A stretch of 64,000 nucleotides of DNA from Dactylorhiza incarnata (Eukaryota > Streptophyta > Magnoliopsida > Asparagales > Orchidaceae), in the NCBI GenBank assembly GCA_033032865.1, contig JAWHQI010000068.1:9114001-9178000 (forward strand). Direction: 5' to 3'. Below the pieces are notes generated by a model. It made no database searches. It was not told where the DNA came from and saw only the letters and a program-made list of their open reading frames with translations. Numbering within the stretch: the stretch's first letter is position 1; each line of letters begins with the position of its first letter. Position numbers and translations under genes: made by a program. This document shows, one piece after another, positions 1 to 11,780 of this stretch.

Positions 1-35
1 CTAGTGCATACAAAGTATGGAAATTTCTTGAAGAA

Positions 36-1191
36 ATGTATGATTCTCCTTCTACAAGTATGGAACAATCGCAAGAACCGGAGAATATGCAAGCTTTCAC
101 AAGTCTTCAAGAATACTCCTCTCATGACGAACCAATGGAGCACACATCAAATGGAAAAGAAGAAGTACTGTCTTCGGAAGAGGAGTGCCAAAAAGATGTC
201 AAAGAAACGATATGTTCAAATCGTGTCTCTCCCGAAAGCAATGTAAGGAAATCAAATTCCATCTTTTGTACTTCTATCTCTTCATTACAATTGCTTCAAA
301 CTACAAAGCGCAAAATTAAGAAATTAAAAAATGCTAATAAACATTTCCGCTTAGAAAATAAAAATTTAAAGGCAAAAATTAATGAAGAATCAAATTCTTA
401 TTTATCTAATTCTACACATGGCTCCTTAGTTGAAAACACCACAACTTGTGTAGAATATAATGAATTAAAAGAAAAGCACAAGAAACTTGAAAAGGATTTT
501 ATTTTAGTAAAAAAACAAAATGAAAAAATTATGTTTAGAAAATTCATCTTTGATAAATGATTGTGCTAAGTGCAAAGACTATAAAATTGAAATTAAAGAG
601 ATGGATGAAACATTTGATGAATATAGAAATAACTATCAAGATCATATAGATTCAATTGTTTCAACTCTTAAAAATAGCACAATCGCTTATAATAAAGCTA
701 GACATAATTTAAAGATTAAGAATGATGTATTAAAATCAAAAATCAACTTGCTTATGAAAATTGTAAATATAAATTCACAATATCAAACTATATCTAAAAA
801 CAAGTTGAATATGAATATGAACATCTTACCTAAGTTTAAAAATGGGAGTAAGGAACATAAAGGATTTGTAAATCAAAATCAAAATCACCATAATTTACAA
901 AATCATGTTTCTCCCAACCTAAAATTAAATGCAAACAAATTTCCTTCAAATTATAAATTCAAAAACCTTTTTAATCCAAATGTTCAAGTAAATGATTATG
1001 GAAATTTAAAAACTAAAAATAATGTTAAACCAAGATTTGAATGGAGACCCAAAGTTAAAGATGAAACACAAACTCCACTCAAAAGGGCTCATTCACTTCC
1101 ATCTCCTCAAAAGCAAACACGATGTATTTGGGTACCCAAAGGAACCGTCACACCCGGTCCTCTTTGGATACCTAAATCTTTCATTCATTAG
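36..1191 (+). pseudogene. gag: Gag C-terminal region of S1, frameshifted
   Basis: Two overlapping reading frames (36-560 and 520-1191) read as one protein broken by a single-base indel near 520-545. The protein is rich in Lys, Glu and Asn with long coiled-coil heptads, then a basic Asn-rich stretch, then near the end the words CIWVPKGT and LWIPKSF. In Sirevirus-type copia elements such WVPK words lie between the Gag coiled coil and the protease. Here a TAG follows directly and no DSG-type protease motif is found downstream. The N-terminus, where the main Gag domain and zinc knuckle should be, lies left of the window. It would be a structural protein of the virus-like particle. No catalytic residues are expected or seen. 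Confidence 0.6.
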
Positions 1192-1942
1192 TATCCAATT
1201 ATTTGCATGAAGTAGAAATTAACTAAAAATAAAATATCAATTATCTACTTTATGATATGCTTAATTTCCTTTTTTGTTGTTTGTTTTTAGTTTTGTTGAA
1301 CCATCATGATATGATCACTTTATATGACTTGTGATATGACTCTCTCATATTAAACCAAAATTCATAAATAAATTAAATTGAATAAAATTGAATAATAGTC
1401 ATGTCATTTTTCAAGTGTTCTACTTATCCTTTTTATTTCTATCCTTCTAAATCCATTTCCTAAAAGTCTTATAAAATTTGAAAAACTAAATTTGTTATAT
1501 GATATTATTAAGACTAAATGAGATAAGTGTCAAAATGGATTTAAATGGTGTATTTTAGGGGTATTAGGCTAAATTTATAAAATGCGCAAGTTTTGCTTAG
1601 GTAGTTAATATATTTGCGTCATTTTCAATTACCCCAAGTATGTTTAATCATAATCATGTTTAAATCGGAATTGAAAAATTGCATGAATATTATTTCACTT
1701 ATTTATGATTATTTCACTCATGCATATGTTGTGCAAAACTCAATAATTAAGATTTAATAAATATGAAACCCTAATGAAGATGAAACTCATGTACTAATTT
1801 TAACTTCCGCAAGTTTTTGAGATTTCTTCTCATCTCATCACTTCATTTGACAGGCCTTACATTGCAAAAACACAATTAAAAAAAATTGGAAGCCAAATCA
1901 AAGAAAATCTAGGCCATATGATTAAAATAAGCACTCTCTGTG

Positions 1943-1984
1943 AGCTAACGCAGGCGCTAGGACCTAACGCCGGCGCTAGCTCGA
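1943..1984 (+). repeat. Internal copy of the S1 LTR CG-rich block
   Basis: Words such as aacgcaggcgctagg and cgccggcgctagct repeat the vocabulary of the LTR array at 4731-5260, but lie 2.6 kb upstream in the non-coding interior. They may be a remnant of an earlier LTR or a second copy of the same cis element. Confidence 0.45.
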
Positions 1985-2260
1985 GTCTCCGATTTTCTGA
2001 AATTTTAAAATTCTGAAAAATCAATAAAAATATATTATTTTATATGTACTACTCATTTTTTGCAATTCTGCCTGTACCTATTTTTTTTTTGAAAAATTAA
2101 AATACAAAATTACAAAAGCCAAATTACAAAAAATATTTTGTTTTGTCTTTGGATATTTGTTTAAACTTTATTTCTATATGCAAAAATCAAATACAAAAAT
2201 ATAAAACAAAAACAAGTATAAAAAATTATTATTTTGAACTTAACTCTTCTATTTACATAT

Positions 2261-2353
2261 ATCTTGCGAAAGGGTGATTTGGGCTATCATCCCATCACAT
2301 CACCTAGTACCCGGGTGAACCTCTCACAAGGTAGTCCTCGGGAAGTCCAAGAT
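2261..2353 (+). ncRNA. Structured RNA motif, copy A (in S1)
   Basis: One of four related copies in the window. Closing stem P1: AUCUUG, bulged C, GA (2261-2269) with UCCAAGAU (2346-2353). P2: GGUGAU (2273-2278) with AUCACC (2299-2304), six perfect pairs. P3 stacks inside: UGGG (2280-2283) with CCCA (2291-2294). P4: ACC and GUGA (2309-2311, 2315-2318) with UCAC and GGU (2324-2327, 2330-2332). Words shared with the other copies are CTAGTAC after P2, GTAGTCCT after P4 and GGGAAGTCCA at the 3' end. P2 differs from copy D by two double compensatory changes. Function unknown; I recognise no RNA family. Confidence 0.7.
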
Positions 2354-2753
2354 CAATCTTATGAGTTCAAACGTTAAATTATCAAAAATAATGTAGGGAC
2401 ATCATTGAAAAAATCAAGCATGACTTAATCTATTATTTAGAACTTCTATAATATTGCAATTTATCTTTTCAAACTACTTTGAACATTACTTTCATCATGC
2501 TTTGATATATCTATTAATATGTGCATCAATTATAGTGACAGTTGTGTAGAACTATGCGTAGCATGCCTCTAAGTATGAGTAAATATTTTATGTTTGATAA
2601 TGATCACTATTCACTCACTTATTTTGGCATTGTCTACTTATGTGTTTAATCTAAGAATGCTTGTGTATGTTTTGTAATAGTACAATGAATTATAATTGCA
2701 CAAGTATCTTACCTACACTACTTTATTTGCACTTTTTAAAGTTAAGAAAAGTG

Positions 2754-3097
2754 GTTATCTTTCTTATAAATTATATTGGTTTGCAAAACAAGTGTATTCG
2801 GAGAACTTTGTACAAAACAACAATCATAAAATAAAGTGACAAAGATAACTCCACCAAGCACTACTTGAACCTCCTAATAAGTCTTAATAAGCATTGTGAG
2901 GTTGAGCACCTTCTAAAGAATAGTAAAGTATCTTGTGCAAACCATAACTTTCTTTCAAAATAAAAACCACTTATTCTTAAGTACACCGGATCACAATAAA
3001 AAAAATCAATATTAAAGAATAAAATTATGTGATCCTCCAAGCACTACTTTGCACCCTGATAAGTCTTAATGAGCATTGTGTGTGCAAAGCACCTTGG
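2754..3097 (+). ncRNA. Two tandem covarying hairpin domains in S1
   Basis: Two units share the words CCAAGCACTACTT, ATAAGTCTTAAT, AGCATTGTG and GCACCTT. Each has a long upstream stem: GTTATCTTT (2754-2762) with AAAGATAAC (2841-2849) in unit 1, and GGATCACA (2988-2995) with TGTGATCC (3028-3035) in unit 2. Each also has a central stem at the same aligned place but with different bases: AACCTC with GAGGTT (2868-2873, 2898-2903), and CTTTGCAC with GTGCAAAG (3047-3054, 3082-3089). Unit 1 has a possible crossing pair, TGGTTTGCA (2777-2785) with TGCAAACCA (2936-2944). Conserved loops with covarying stems suggest structured RNA. Its role is unknown. Confidence 0.5.
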
Positions 3098-4555
3098 TAG
3101 TTGTACATTTTTTTGTGCATTGAAGTGAGTGGAAGTAAAATTATTAGTGTTTTATTGTGCTCTTTACTTTACATATTACTTGTATTTTTTATTAAAACAT
3201 TTGTTTACTCTATTCAAAATACACTTTTGTGCACATCATTATCTTCCATAACACTTCTTCTCATGAGTATTGGATCCTAATGCTAATTCTATACTACTCC
3301 TTACTTATGAAATGCACTAGATAACCTAACATGCTTTCTACAATGTTTGGTATGTTTTGAAATTGCGAATTAACATAACATTGTAGTAATCTCTTTTTGA
3401 TAACATGATTTCATGCTTGGTTCCTTTATTGTCAAACTTAAAGATTTTAATTGAAAAATGATTTACAAAAACATCTTCTTTTTTGAAATTTAACTCATAT
3501 ATCTTTTTATGGATCATCATTGATTAAAATAAGATGTTTCTTGTATTTCTATAAGTCTTCCGCATCATCACCATATAATTGTTTTACCTTGCACTTTCAT
3601 GCTTATTTAAAGCCTTTCATTTTGTATGCATCATCACTTGAATCTTCAAATTCCTTTCTTGCAACAAATGGTAGACTTGCTTGGTAAACTTTATATTGGT
3701 TGCTTTTAACATGGATTTCTTTTAAAAAAACTCTGATTTATTAATGGATTTCAAAATAGCTATGAGAGTGGTTTTCATAAATTCAAATAAAAATATAACT
3801 CCATAGGCTATGTCATTAGATCTAAAACGCTTTTATGTTTCCAATAATTATTATCCATGACTTTATTTCTCACCATAGCGGGGGCGTAGGATTGTAGACA
3901 TTAGATAACCTTTATCTCTAGTCATGTCTTGTCCTTAACCGGGGAGGGTTCCAGTGGGGCCTTGCAAGGAACTGGGGGGAAAGAGTGCTAGGTTGAGTTG
4001 TGTCTAGTGTTTGCATATGGGACTAACACCCCAACCTACGGCATGTATGCAGCTCCTCATGCCCATCCGTCACTTAGTACGGGGCTAGGGTGTAGACATA
4101 TTGTCTGGGTAGTTTAGTTACATGGAAATCATTACATTTGTTTATGCTACAAACTCTAATTTATGAAATTGTTGTAATACTCAAAATTCTGATCTATTTC
4201 AATAAAAAGTATTTTAAAACTCCTTATCATTTCCTTCTCTACAAGCTCGATCATGCTCTTATCTAATTATCAACTTTTAAGTGGTGTCTCCTTACCCGCT
4301 TTTGCTAATAACAAAAGGGGGAGAACTAACATGATAAATATTAATCTACTATCAAACTATAATGCTTAATTAAGATGATAGCTTACATATTAGGAGAGCA
4401 TTCACTTAGGGGGAGCATGTATTTTGGGGGAGAAATTCTAAATGCTAAAATCGTTCATTATCCTAAGTCATCACTCTCACACACACACAAGTATGTTTCT
4501 TCATGCTTATATATATTAATGCTCTGATTTATTATTAATGGTTTTATTATTATCA

Positions 4556-4567
4556 AAAGGGGGAGTT
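4556..4567 (+). other. Polypurine tract of S1
   Basis: The aaaagggggagt tract lies immediately before the LTR start TGTTGGAAC. This is the expected primer site for plus-strand DNA synthesis. Confidence 0.8.
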
Positions 4568-4730
4568 TGTTGGAACATGGTCTTCCGCATCTCCAAGGTT
4601 TGAGAATAACAAAACCTATGTGTATTTGATCTTGTGTGTTTAAGTGTGTAGGATAACAAAGTCCACATGACTCAAGGATTACATAAGAAGGTTGCCCCCA
4701 AAGTTGAGCCATCAAATCCAAATCTTCCAC

Positions 4731-5260
4731 TAGCGCTGGCGGTAGCACTAGCGGCTAAGTCTATTCATCGAATGTTCTCGTGAACTCCTGACGAATATCG
4801 ACGAACGCAGACAGAAGTAAAAAAGGCAGACTTGTGAAGGAAATTATGCGGCTAAGTCAATTCGTCGAATGTTCTCGAGAACTCCGGACGAATTCCAACG
4901 AATGAAAACAGAAGACAGTACTCCCACTAGCACTGGCAGTAGCACTTAGCGCCTGCCGCTAGCGATGATAGCGCAATTCTAGGAGCACATATGGAAGGAG
5001 ATAACGCCTAGCGGTAGCCGATAACGCAGGCGATAGCGACGCACACAGAAGGCAAGGGAGAATTATTTCCTCAGATTGAAGATTCTGCCGCGCAAAACAT
5101 GTCCTAATTTGGGATAGTGCCGACGGTAGCTGATAGCGCCGGCGATAGCGCAAAGCAATAGAGGAAGGCGGCCGGCTTGCTTAAAATGAAGGATTCTCAC
5201 GCAGAGAATATTTCCTAAACTGGGATAGCGCCGGCGGTAGCGATAGAGCAGGCGCTAGCT
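4731..5260 (+). repeat. CG-rich palindromic array in S1 U3
   Basis: Many short variants of gcgccggcggtagc, gataacgcaggcgatagcg and cgctagc occur here. Two direct repeats of about 66 bp (4751-4817 and 4849-4914) begin gcggctaagtc and contain ttctcgagaactccgg plus the inverted words ATTCGTCG and CGACGAA. CpG density is far above the AT-rich surroundings. Confidence 0.75.
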
Positions 5261-5267
5261 CCAAGGC

Positions 5268-5275
5268 TATAAAAA
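5268..5275 (+). promoter_or_regulatory. TATA box of S1 LTR
   Basis: TATAAAAA directly after the CG-rich array; transcription would start about 30 nt downstream near the tcttctcaagcc stretch. Confidence 0.6.
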
Positions 5276-6051
5276 GGAACCCTTGGATCCGTCTTCTCAA
5301 GCCTTTTGAGATCCAGAATTCCAGAGCTTCGTGCCACAACATAGAGAGGAAGTTTCAGAGAGATACTCCCACAAATCCATAAAGGCTTAAGGAGATCCGT
5401 GGAGAAGATTTAAACACGCGTCATCATCGTGACGAAAGACCGCATCGACTACGATCATACTCTGCGTCTTCGTCTACTTCTCCAAGAGATCCACATCGAG
5501 GGAGTTTTATATTATTGTCTTTTCATTTCATATCTTTTCTTGTAAACGGTTAGTGAATTCGCCTCGTGTTGGCGACTAGGTCTGGGTAGGACTTAGGGCA
5601 GAAATTCGCCTCGTGTTGGCGACTAGGTCTCGGGTGTAGGTATAGGGGGTGCTCGAGGCCATATCCAGGGAAGGGTTGGCTAGAGCGGCTTGAAGCCGTA
5701 TCCGGGGAAGGATCGGCTAAAGCCAACTGGTTCGTGGGGATACGAGTCGGTATCGAAAACAAAAAGAGTTGTATTATTCGCCTTCGATTTGTAGCGTCAT
5801 AGAAATCTAGTTTTGTAATCATTTTTATTAATAGTAAATCATGTCTCTTTTGGTGTAATAAAAATGATTTGTTCTTCATTTCTCTAAATTGTTTATTATC
5901 CTCTCTTTCATTATAAAACAATTTAGATCATTATTCAAAATCACTATTTTGATCCCTTATTATTTCAAGTATTACAAAATATATTATAAGTTTTTAAAAC
6001 CCTTATTCACCCCCCCCCCCCCCCCCTCTAAGGGCGCCTACCGATCCAACA

Positions 6052-6532
6052 ATAGCTTCTACTTGATTTTCCCCTTGCACTTGGAAATGAGGTACACCCC
6101 AATAAAGAGATTTACACATGAATCAACACTTTGGCCTACACAATGAAGAATTACATTACATAGTCCTTTGTTTCATGACCCATTGTAATCTGACATTGGT
6201 TTGTACTTAGCAATTAAAGTCTTGCAACAACATAACTAAAATTTTGTATCAAATAGAAATTCAATTCATCTTAGTTCAAGGGTGATTTCTTCAAATCAAG
6301 GCTATTGTGGATACATGTACAATACCTAACAAAGACATTATATTTTAGTTGTATTTAATGTTTAGTTGAATGAATGAAGATGATCTTGGTATATTTATCC
6401 TTGTCGATGACTTACAGTCCTTACCTAAACTGTAGATATGATGTCCCTTCATTTAAGTACCAAGCACAAAGACTTTTGAATGTTTTTTGAAATAATTCAA
6501 AGGTCATCTTACAGGAAGCTAAACTGCTTCAA
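6052..6532. other. Unassigned DNA
   Basis: AT-rich sequence right of the S1 insertion. No ORF, repeat or motif was recognised. Confidence 0.4.
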
Positions 6533-8760
6533 TTGTTTGCAATTGCAGACTTAAATCAAATTATACCACTATTAGGAACATTGTTAAGATTTTACTCTAT
6601 TAAGAGGAGTGCTTTCCTACTTGGCAAGACCTGCATGAAAATTACTATTAATAAAGTCGCATTGATGCTGGAAATTCCTAACAGTTGCTTAGAATTTAAT
6701 TTTAGTAGGAGGCCACTGGCAAATTATGGGCAAAAGGACATCATGGCTGAGTTATTGCTGCTAGCAACAACAGATTGGTCGGAGAAGGTCTAGTCGTGAT
6801 GTGTTGACATACTTGTAAAATATGTCTTGCGCAAATTTTTATTTCCTTTGAAGATTTTTAAAATCCCAAATTGTCTTCAAAACTTGTATGGAATCGAAGA
6901 GTTTAGAAAATATAATTGGCTGAAGGCGGTGCACAAGTTCTCGCACTTTTAATTCTGACAAATTTGTCGAAATGCATCAAAGAACAAAAATAAAAAGAGT
7001 TTATGATATTTAAAGGATTGTTTTATTCTTAATATGGTATGTGAGAATAACATGTTTTATTTAGAGGTTTGTAGAGTCTAATTTTAAAGAAGAGAAGTCG
7101 TCAGATGAGGAGGAGTACAAAGAGGTGGAAGAGTTAAGAATGGAGGAGAAGAAAATGGAAATGTCCTATAAGAGAAAGTGGAAGAAAATATAGAAGAAGA
7201 GAGAGGAAAGGGAAATGATGGAGAAGAGGATGAAGAAGAAGAAGGCTAAGAAGGAGGGTGTGTAGGAGGGAGAAAAGAAAGATAACAAATATAGTAGAAA
7301 GGATCAGGGTGATGGCAAACTATTGGGTAAGGGAGCTGCAGATTTAAGTATGGAGTCTCGACTTTAGGACTTTACATCCGAGGAGGTTAAGAAGCTAAAT
7401 ATCTAGGAATTGACAGTAGAGGATGTGGAGAAGTTGAACTTATGAAAATTAATTGCCAAGGAGGTGCAAAAGCTGAAGTTTTATTGCGATAGTAGAATTA
7501 ATGCTTTAAGTTCTAATATTTTTGAATGCCTCCATAACACTCTGTCGTCAACAAGAGGAGGCTATCCATTCAAACTACCATCAATAAAGGAGGAGCCTAA
7601 TGTTTCTAATGCATTCACACCTTCATCATCAACAACTATACATGATCCATCAAAATTTGAAATCTCATCAACTCTAGTTATTGCCCTTACGGCTGAGGAA
7701 TTAGATGTTGGTAGATGTTTTGTTAAACGGATTAAACTTCGGCATGATAGGAGAAAGAATTTCATATTATGTGGAAATGCAGTGGAGGTTGAGTTCGCAG
7801 GGAGATAAATGATAACTAAAAGGCAGCAAAATTTAATGGACCACATTCTGTCACTCCACCTGGAAAGGTATAATTCATTTTTGTATTTTGTTTCATTTTG
7901 TAATTAAGTATATCTTGCTCTACTACTCACACTATTATAATACTGGGTGTTGTATACTATTTTTATTATTGCAGCACTAGCAAGGTAATCGAGCATGGAA
8001 ATATTATAACATACCGCTCGACCATAAATGATCTTCTAAATAATGGGTGGCTGAGCGATATACAATTGGAAAATTATAGTGTTGTATTAAGCAAGAAAAA
8101 ATCATGAATCCTAGAAAGGTTAGACACTTCTTATACGTTTCCCCCAACCATGAAGTAAGTACATGTATCCCAATCCTTTTGTAATAGTACATTATTTATT
8201 TTATTTATTTCTATGTGATGAAAAGATCAATATTTCTACTTTGGATATTTTGAAAAGAAGCTCCTTGTCTACCAAGGTTTTGATTAGTCACTTCACAGTA
8301 AATTCGGTGAAGTATATTAATTTAATATTAATGCAGGTCCATCTTAATAATCGTCGTGGTTTGCTAGCTTGGAATATTAAAGATGAAATTTAGCAATTCT
8401 ATGACTCTCTGCCATGTGGAGCACATTTGAGTCCACTAGAGAGTGGTAATATATGCAAGACAATCTATTTGAGGATGTAATTTATAATTAATAGTGATTC
8501 TTTTTGGCTGATTGCTTATCTTTATGAGGATGCAAGCTGCATTTTGCCGAAAGAAGTGTTGTTCTGGACAATAATTCCTATCAAAAATGTGCCAACACAA
8601 TCTAACAGTGACGACCGCAGTGTCTTCGTGTTGAAGTATATGAGGAGTATAGTTGCCACTTCCAAAGTGAAGTGGAAAAAACACAAAAAGTGGCAGACTC
8701 AAATGCCAAATTTTGGGAAGAAATTGACATTGAATTCTTCCAGACTTTTCTAAATATTCC
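6533..8760 (+). pseudogene. Ulp1-type (C48) cysteine peptidase pseudogene
   Basis: Scattered exon-like pieces in one orientation. 6533-6793 resembles the N-terminal domain of transposon-linked plant Ulp1 proteins (KITINKVALMLEIP). Around 7083-7260 lies a Glu/Lys-rich stretch with stops. 7986-8107 gives TYRSTINDLLNNGWLSDIQL, like the start of a C48 domain. 8337-8415 gives a LLAWNIKDEI and QFYDSLP segment, like the His-containing region. 8544-8753 gives an SDDRSVFVLKYM segment where C48 enzymes have DCGVFVLKYM. The catalytic Cys codon is replaced by Arg (CGC, 8616-8618) and the next Gly by Ser. GT-AG introns are visible near 7869-7976 and 8153-8336. Several stops interrupt the frame. It could be a fragment captured by a MULE or CACTA transposon, or a dead host gene. 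Confidence 0.55.
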
Positions 8761-10006
8761 TCCATTACAATAGTTATTTACTAACAATATTATATTTTGT
8801 TGACGATATTGTTGGCTACATATATTTTTTGGACTTGATGGTGGACACATTTGATTTGGAATTCACTAATCCGACAATGCTTTTGTTGGTCCTATCTTTC
8901 CATTATTTTTTTGTTAGCTGTCACCTACAAATGAACTTTGATTGAATATTTTTTTTATTTTGTTGCTTAACTTGGATGAACATTGGTGGACACATTTGGT
9001 TTCGTATTACGATAAAGGAAAATTAATTCTTTTCCATTATAAATCTTGCACAGTTCATAATGTTTTTGCTGCAGATATTTTTTTTCACTGGTCCAATAAG
9101 CTTGCCCAGCAATGAAGCTACTGGTACTCTTTGTGCTCTACCAGTATCGAATTTATTACATCATTTTAAATATATTTTTGATAGCTTGTGATGGGTTGTG
9201 GGTGTGGAGGTTCTGTAGAAAATCCTGATATTGCTATAAAATTGAAGGTGGTTAATTATTTTTGATGCAAGTGGTTAATTATTTGATAACTGCCAATTTT
9301 TGTTCCAGCAGATTTGTAAATACTGTTGTATTTGAAAAAAATATGATGATATTGCCAATTTTTGTTGGAGAGGAAAGTGAATATACTGTGTTTGGGTCTT
9401 CTTTAATGTAATGTAAATATTGATGGAAAATGCCGAGATTGCACATATACCATTAAAACTAATTGCATTACTTCTACAGTCAAGAATGAAACTCACATTA
9501 GAAATTGAGCATATAAAACTTCAATACAAAACCAAATGACACAACCTCTTATAACTGTTAATGACATCTTTTCCAGCATATATAACTGAATAATTGGAAC
9601 AATTAAAAATATTTCACTATCTCCTTAAGAAGTTAAAACCAACATGTACATAAAGAGGATTTAAGCATCGACCAAAACATACATTACAATTCACCATTTG
9701 AAAACATCTGGAATACATGGAAAATCTAAACGCACATTTATTGAGAAGTCATCATTTATGAAGAAATCATCATTAAAATCAACAGAAGTTGGAGAGTATT
9801 GATTTTGAATCTTTCTCGTAGGAAGAAAGGTCCATGAAGTTTTGCTCCTTTGGTTGTGCTAACACGTCAATTATAACCGGGCCTTTTCCTTTGGCACCGC
9901 GTGTCCTCTCTGTTACATATAAAAATCTTTAATTAGCATAAAAAATGAAATAGTAACAAAAATGGAATGACATGTAATCATTACTTATCTTTTTGGTGGA
10001 AGACTC
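8761..10006. other. Unassigned AT-rich DNA
   Basis: No coding region is supported. Short similar sentences recur around tgccaatttttgtt (9291 and 9353), a weak local duplication. No terminal inverted repeats that could bound a transposon were found by eye. Confidence 0.4.
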
Positions 10007-10260
10007 CTAATAATTCTTCGGATTAGCATTTGATGCCCCTTTAGGTCGCATTGATGGTGGATCCTTTACAACAGTTTTGTATTTGTATTTGTTGTAAGGT
10101 ATTCCCTTCTTAATCTTCTCATGGTAGTACACCATTTCATCTACACTTTTACCAACATCGTTCATCATGTTCACAAGATACTCCTTCGCTAATTGGCAAT
10201 TTTCAATTCGATGGCATAAGTCATAAGTGTAACAAATAATATGGTTTCTGTAAATTAGAT
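10007..10260 (-). pseudogene. FAR1/MULE-like protein, C-terminal fragment
   Basis: On the minus strand an open frame without a start codon ends at a TAG at 10007-10009. It reads through HRIENCQLAKEYL, NDVGKSVDEMVYYHEKIKK, KDPPSMRPKGASNAN and a final NPKNY. The KDPP and PKG-rich tail resembles C-termini of FAR1-related and MULE-derived plant proteins that follow the SWIM zinc finger. The transposase core and zinc finger are not visible upstream. With the Ulp1-type fragment on the other strand 1.3 kb away, this may be the relic of one Mutator-like element. The identification rests on remembered family style only. Confidence 0.4.
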
Positions 10261-10625
10261 TGGAATCATGATCATTCGAGGATGTGGACAGGGAAAGATA
10301 TATTCCCTTCTTAGCCTACAAAGTAAATCTCTTACGAATGTAAATTGTTAGAATATATTTCATATTCAGAATATTATACGTCCGTAAAATATATTTGCAT
10401 AACAGCCCCTTTGTTTGAGAACCCATACAAGAGCACTCTGCATCACAACTCTTTGTATCCACTGTCACAATCCATTGCTCTTCGACATCTATTCCATAGC
10501 AAAGTCTTATGTTATATACAAGCTAATCTTTGGCATACCTAGCCTCCTATCCAACCATCAAACCGACTGCACCATCCATAAATGCTTGCTCAAAAAATGA
10601 ATAGATTTTTCTTGTATACCCCTTG
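10261..10625. other. Unassigned DNA
   Basis: A short stretch between the FAR1-like fragment and the CG-richer repeat to its right. Nothing was recognised. Confidence 0.35.
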
Positions 10626-11266
10626 TGTTAGAACCGAGAACTCGATTCACGGAGTTCAGACCCCAAAAAGGGTGCTTCTCACCCTTACTTCTAACGAGCG
10701 AGAACTCACGACCAGGCACTTGGAACCGAGGGCACTCACAAAGCAACCTTATCCCAAAAATAGACCCCTGAGTAGCAGCGAGGATGTCCCACCACAAATC
10801 CAAAAGATCTAAGGATCTTCCCCTCCCAAACCAAGAATGAGCTTGGAACCTTAGAAAACTAGGGAGTAGGAAAGAAGAAGTTCTCTCTAAAAACCAGAAT
10901 TTTGGATTCTTCTCTAGGGTGCATATGAGGGTCTATTTATAGGATTCTGAATATGGTATGTGGATAACGGCCTTTGGCTTTCAATTTCTCCTATTCATAG
11001 GCAAAAATGGTATGCGGATAGAAAAAACCCACTGTTCGAAATTACTAGAGGTAGACCATAAAAAATACTTGGCGAGTGCTCCCCCTTGATGCACTCGCCT
11101 AGGAAGCCGAATTAACTTAGAGAGCTGGGAACTCACACTCACTCTCCCTTACTTCCAGGAGATAAATAATCACACCACGATGCATGGTTCTTGCCTCCTT
11201 TCCTAGGATCGGCGAGCCCTTATGAGTCATGAGACTCGCCCCTCAGTCCAAGCACCCGTGCGAATA
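10626..11266 (-). repeat. Possible minus-strand LTR fragment, split by the Athila insertion
   Basis: It begins TGTTAGAACCGAG and carries, on the minus strand, CTATAAATAG (about 10930-10940) as a TATA box, with frequent actcgcc and gcgag words shared with 20616-21300. This suggests that the Athila element inserted into one older LTR or element. The far boundary was not found and no primer-binding site was recognised. Confidence 0.3.
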
Positions 11267-11609
11267 TGATGAGTACTTTTTGTACTCATCTTTTAGTATA
11301 AGTAATATATTTGTAATATGTAATTATATAGTTTTATGTTTTCTTATATGATTTATTATCTTTTCAATTTTATAAACTAACTTAACCTTTTTCTTTGTAT
11401 TTCGGGATTTTCCAGACACATTGGACCAAAACATCCAGTACACGCCCAAGGTTATGGGCGTGACCATGGGAGTGTAACCTGCGCGGTGTTCCAGACTTGT
11501 TTCCGCCACCACGGGGGCGTTCCGTGAAGAATTCGCCAAGTACATGACCCAGGTCACGGGCGTGACCAAGGGCGTTCCCCAATGTCACGGCCCCGAACCG
11601 CTGAGATCG

Positions 11610-11780
11610 ACGAACTGCGCCTGGCTGCTGCGTTTGACGAAAATGCTGCGTTTGACGAAAACACTGGGATCGACGAAATGGCTGCTGTGTTCGACGAAAA
11701 TGCTGCATTCGACGAACATGCTGAGATCGACGAAAATGCTGCGTTCGACAAACACGCTGAGATCGACGAATGTTCAACCG
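11610..11780 (+). repeat. 18-bp minisatellite in Athila 5' LTR
   Basis: About eight units of 18 bp (one of 21) of the form ttcgacgaaaatgctgcg or gagatcgacgaaaatgct. Because the period is divisible by three, frames stay open on both strands. The plus-strand frame 11582-11851 gives hexapeptides such as AFDENA and EIDEHA. The equivalent frame in the 3' LTR (19803-20072) has the same 89 codons. Confidence 0.8.

Larger units (their letters stand above)
1192..4567 (+). other. Long non-coding internal region of S1
   Basis: This AT-rich stretch of 3.4 kb lies between the Gag stop and the 3' LTR, and all frames are closed by many stops. It occupies the place of pol and of any env-like ORF. Features I can support inside are a short CG-rich block at 1943-1984 of the same wording as the LTR array, the four-copy RNA motif at 2261-2353, a pair of covarying hairpin domains at 2754-3097, and GGGGGAG words at 4317-4324 and 4410-4416 ahead of the true polypurine tract. 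Nothing else is recognised. Confidence 0.6.
1..6051 (+). mobile_element. Sirevirus-like Ty1/copia element S1, 3' part
   Basis: The left end lies outside the window. Seen here, in order: a Gag C-terminal fragment, 3.4 kb without coding capacity, a polypurine tract and a complete 3' LTR with perfect inverted ends TGTTGGA and TCCAACA. No protease, integrase, reverse transcriptase or RNase H is present, so this copy is non-autonomous, either by deletion or because its family is Gag-only. The Sirevirus-like assignment rests on the coiled-coil Gag ending in WVPKG and WIPK words, the GGGGGAG tract before the LTR, and the TTCACCCC tract near the LTR end. The five bases after the LTR (atagc) would be the target duplication, but the left partner is not visible. 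Confidence 0.75.
4568..6051 (+). repeat. 3' LTR of S1 (1484 bp)
   Basis: It starts TGTTGGAAC and ends GATCCAACA, a perfect 7-bp terminal inverted repeat. The U3 holds a CG-rich palindromic array (4731-5260), followed by a TATA box at 5268 and a transcribed part. The 3' end carries a run of 17 C (6010-6026) inside the word TTCAC(C)nTCTA, which recurs near the LTR ends of S2 and S3. Confidence 0.85.
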
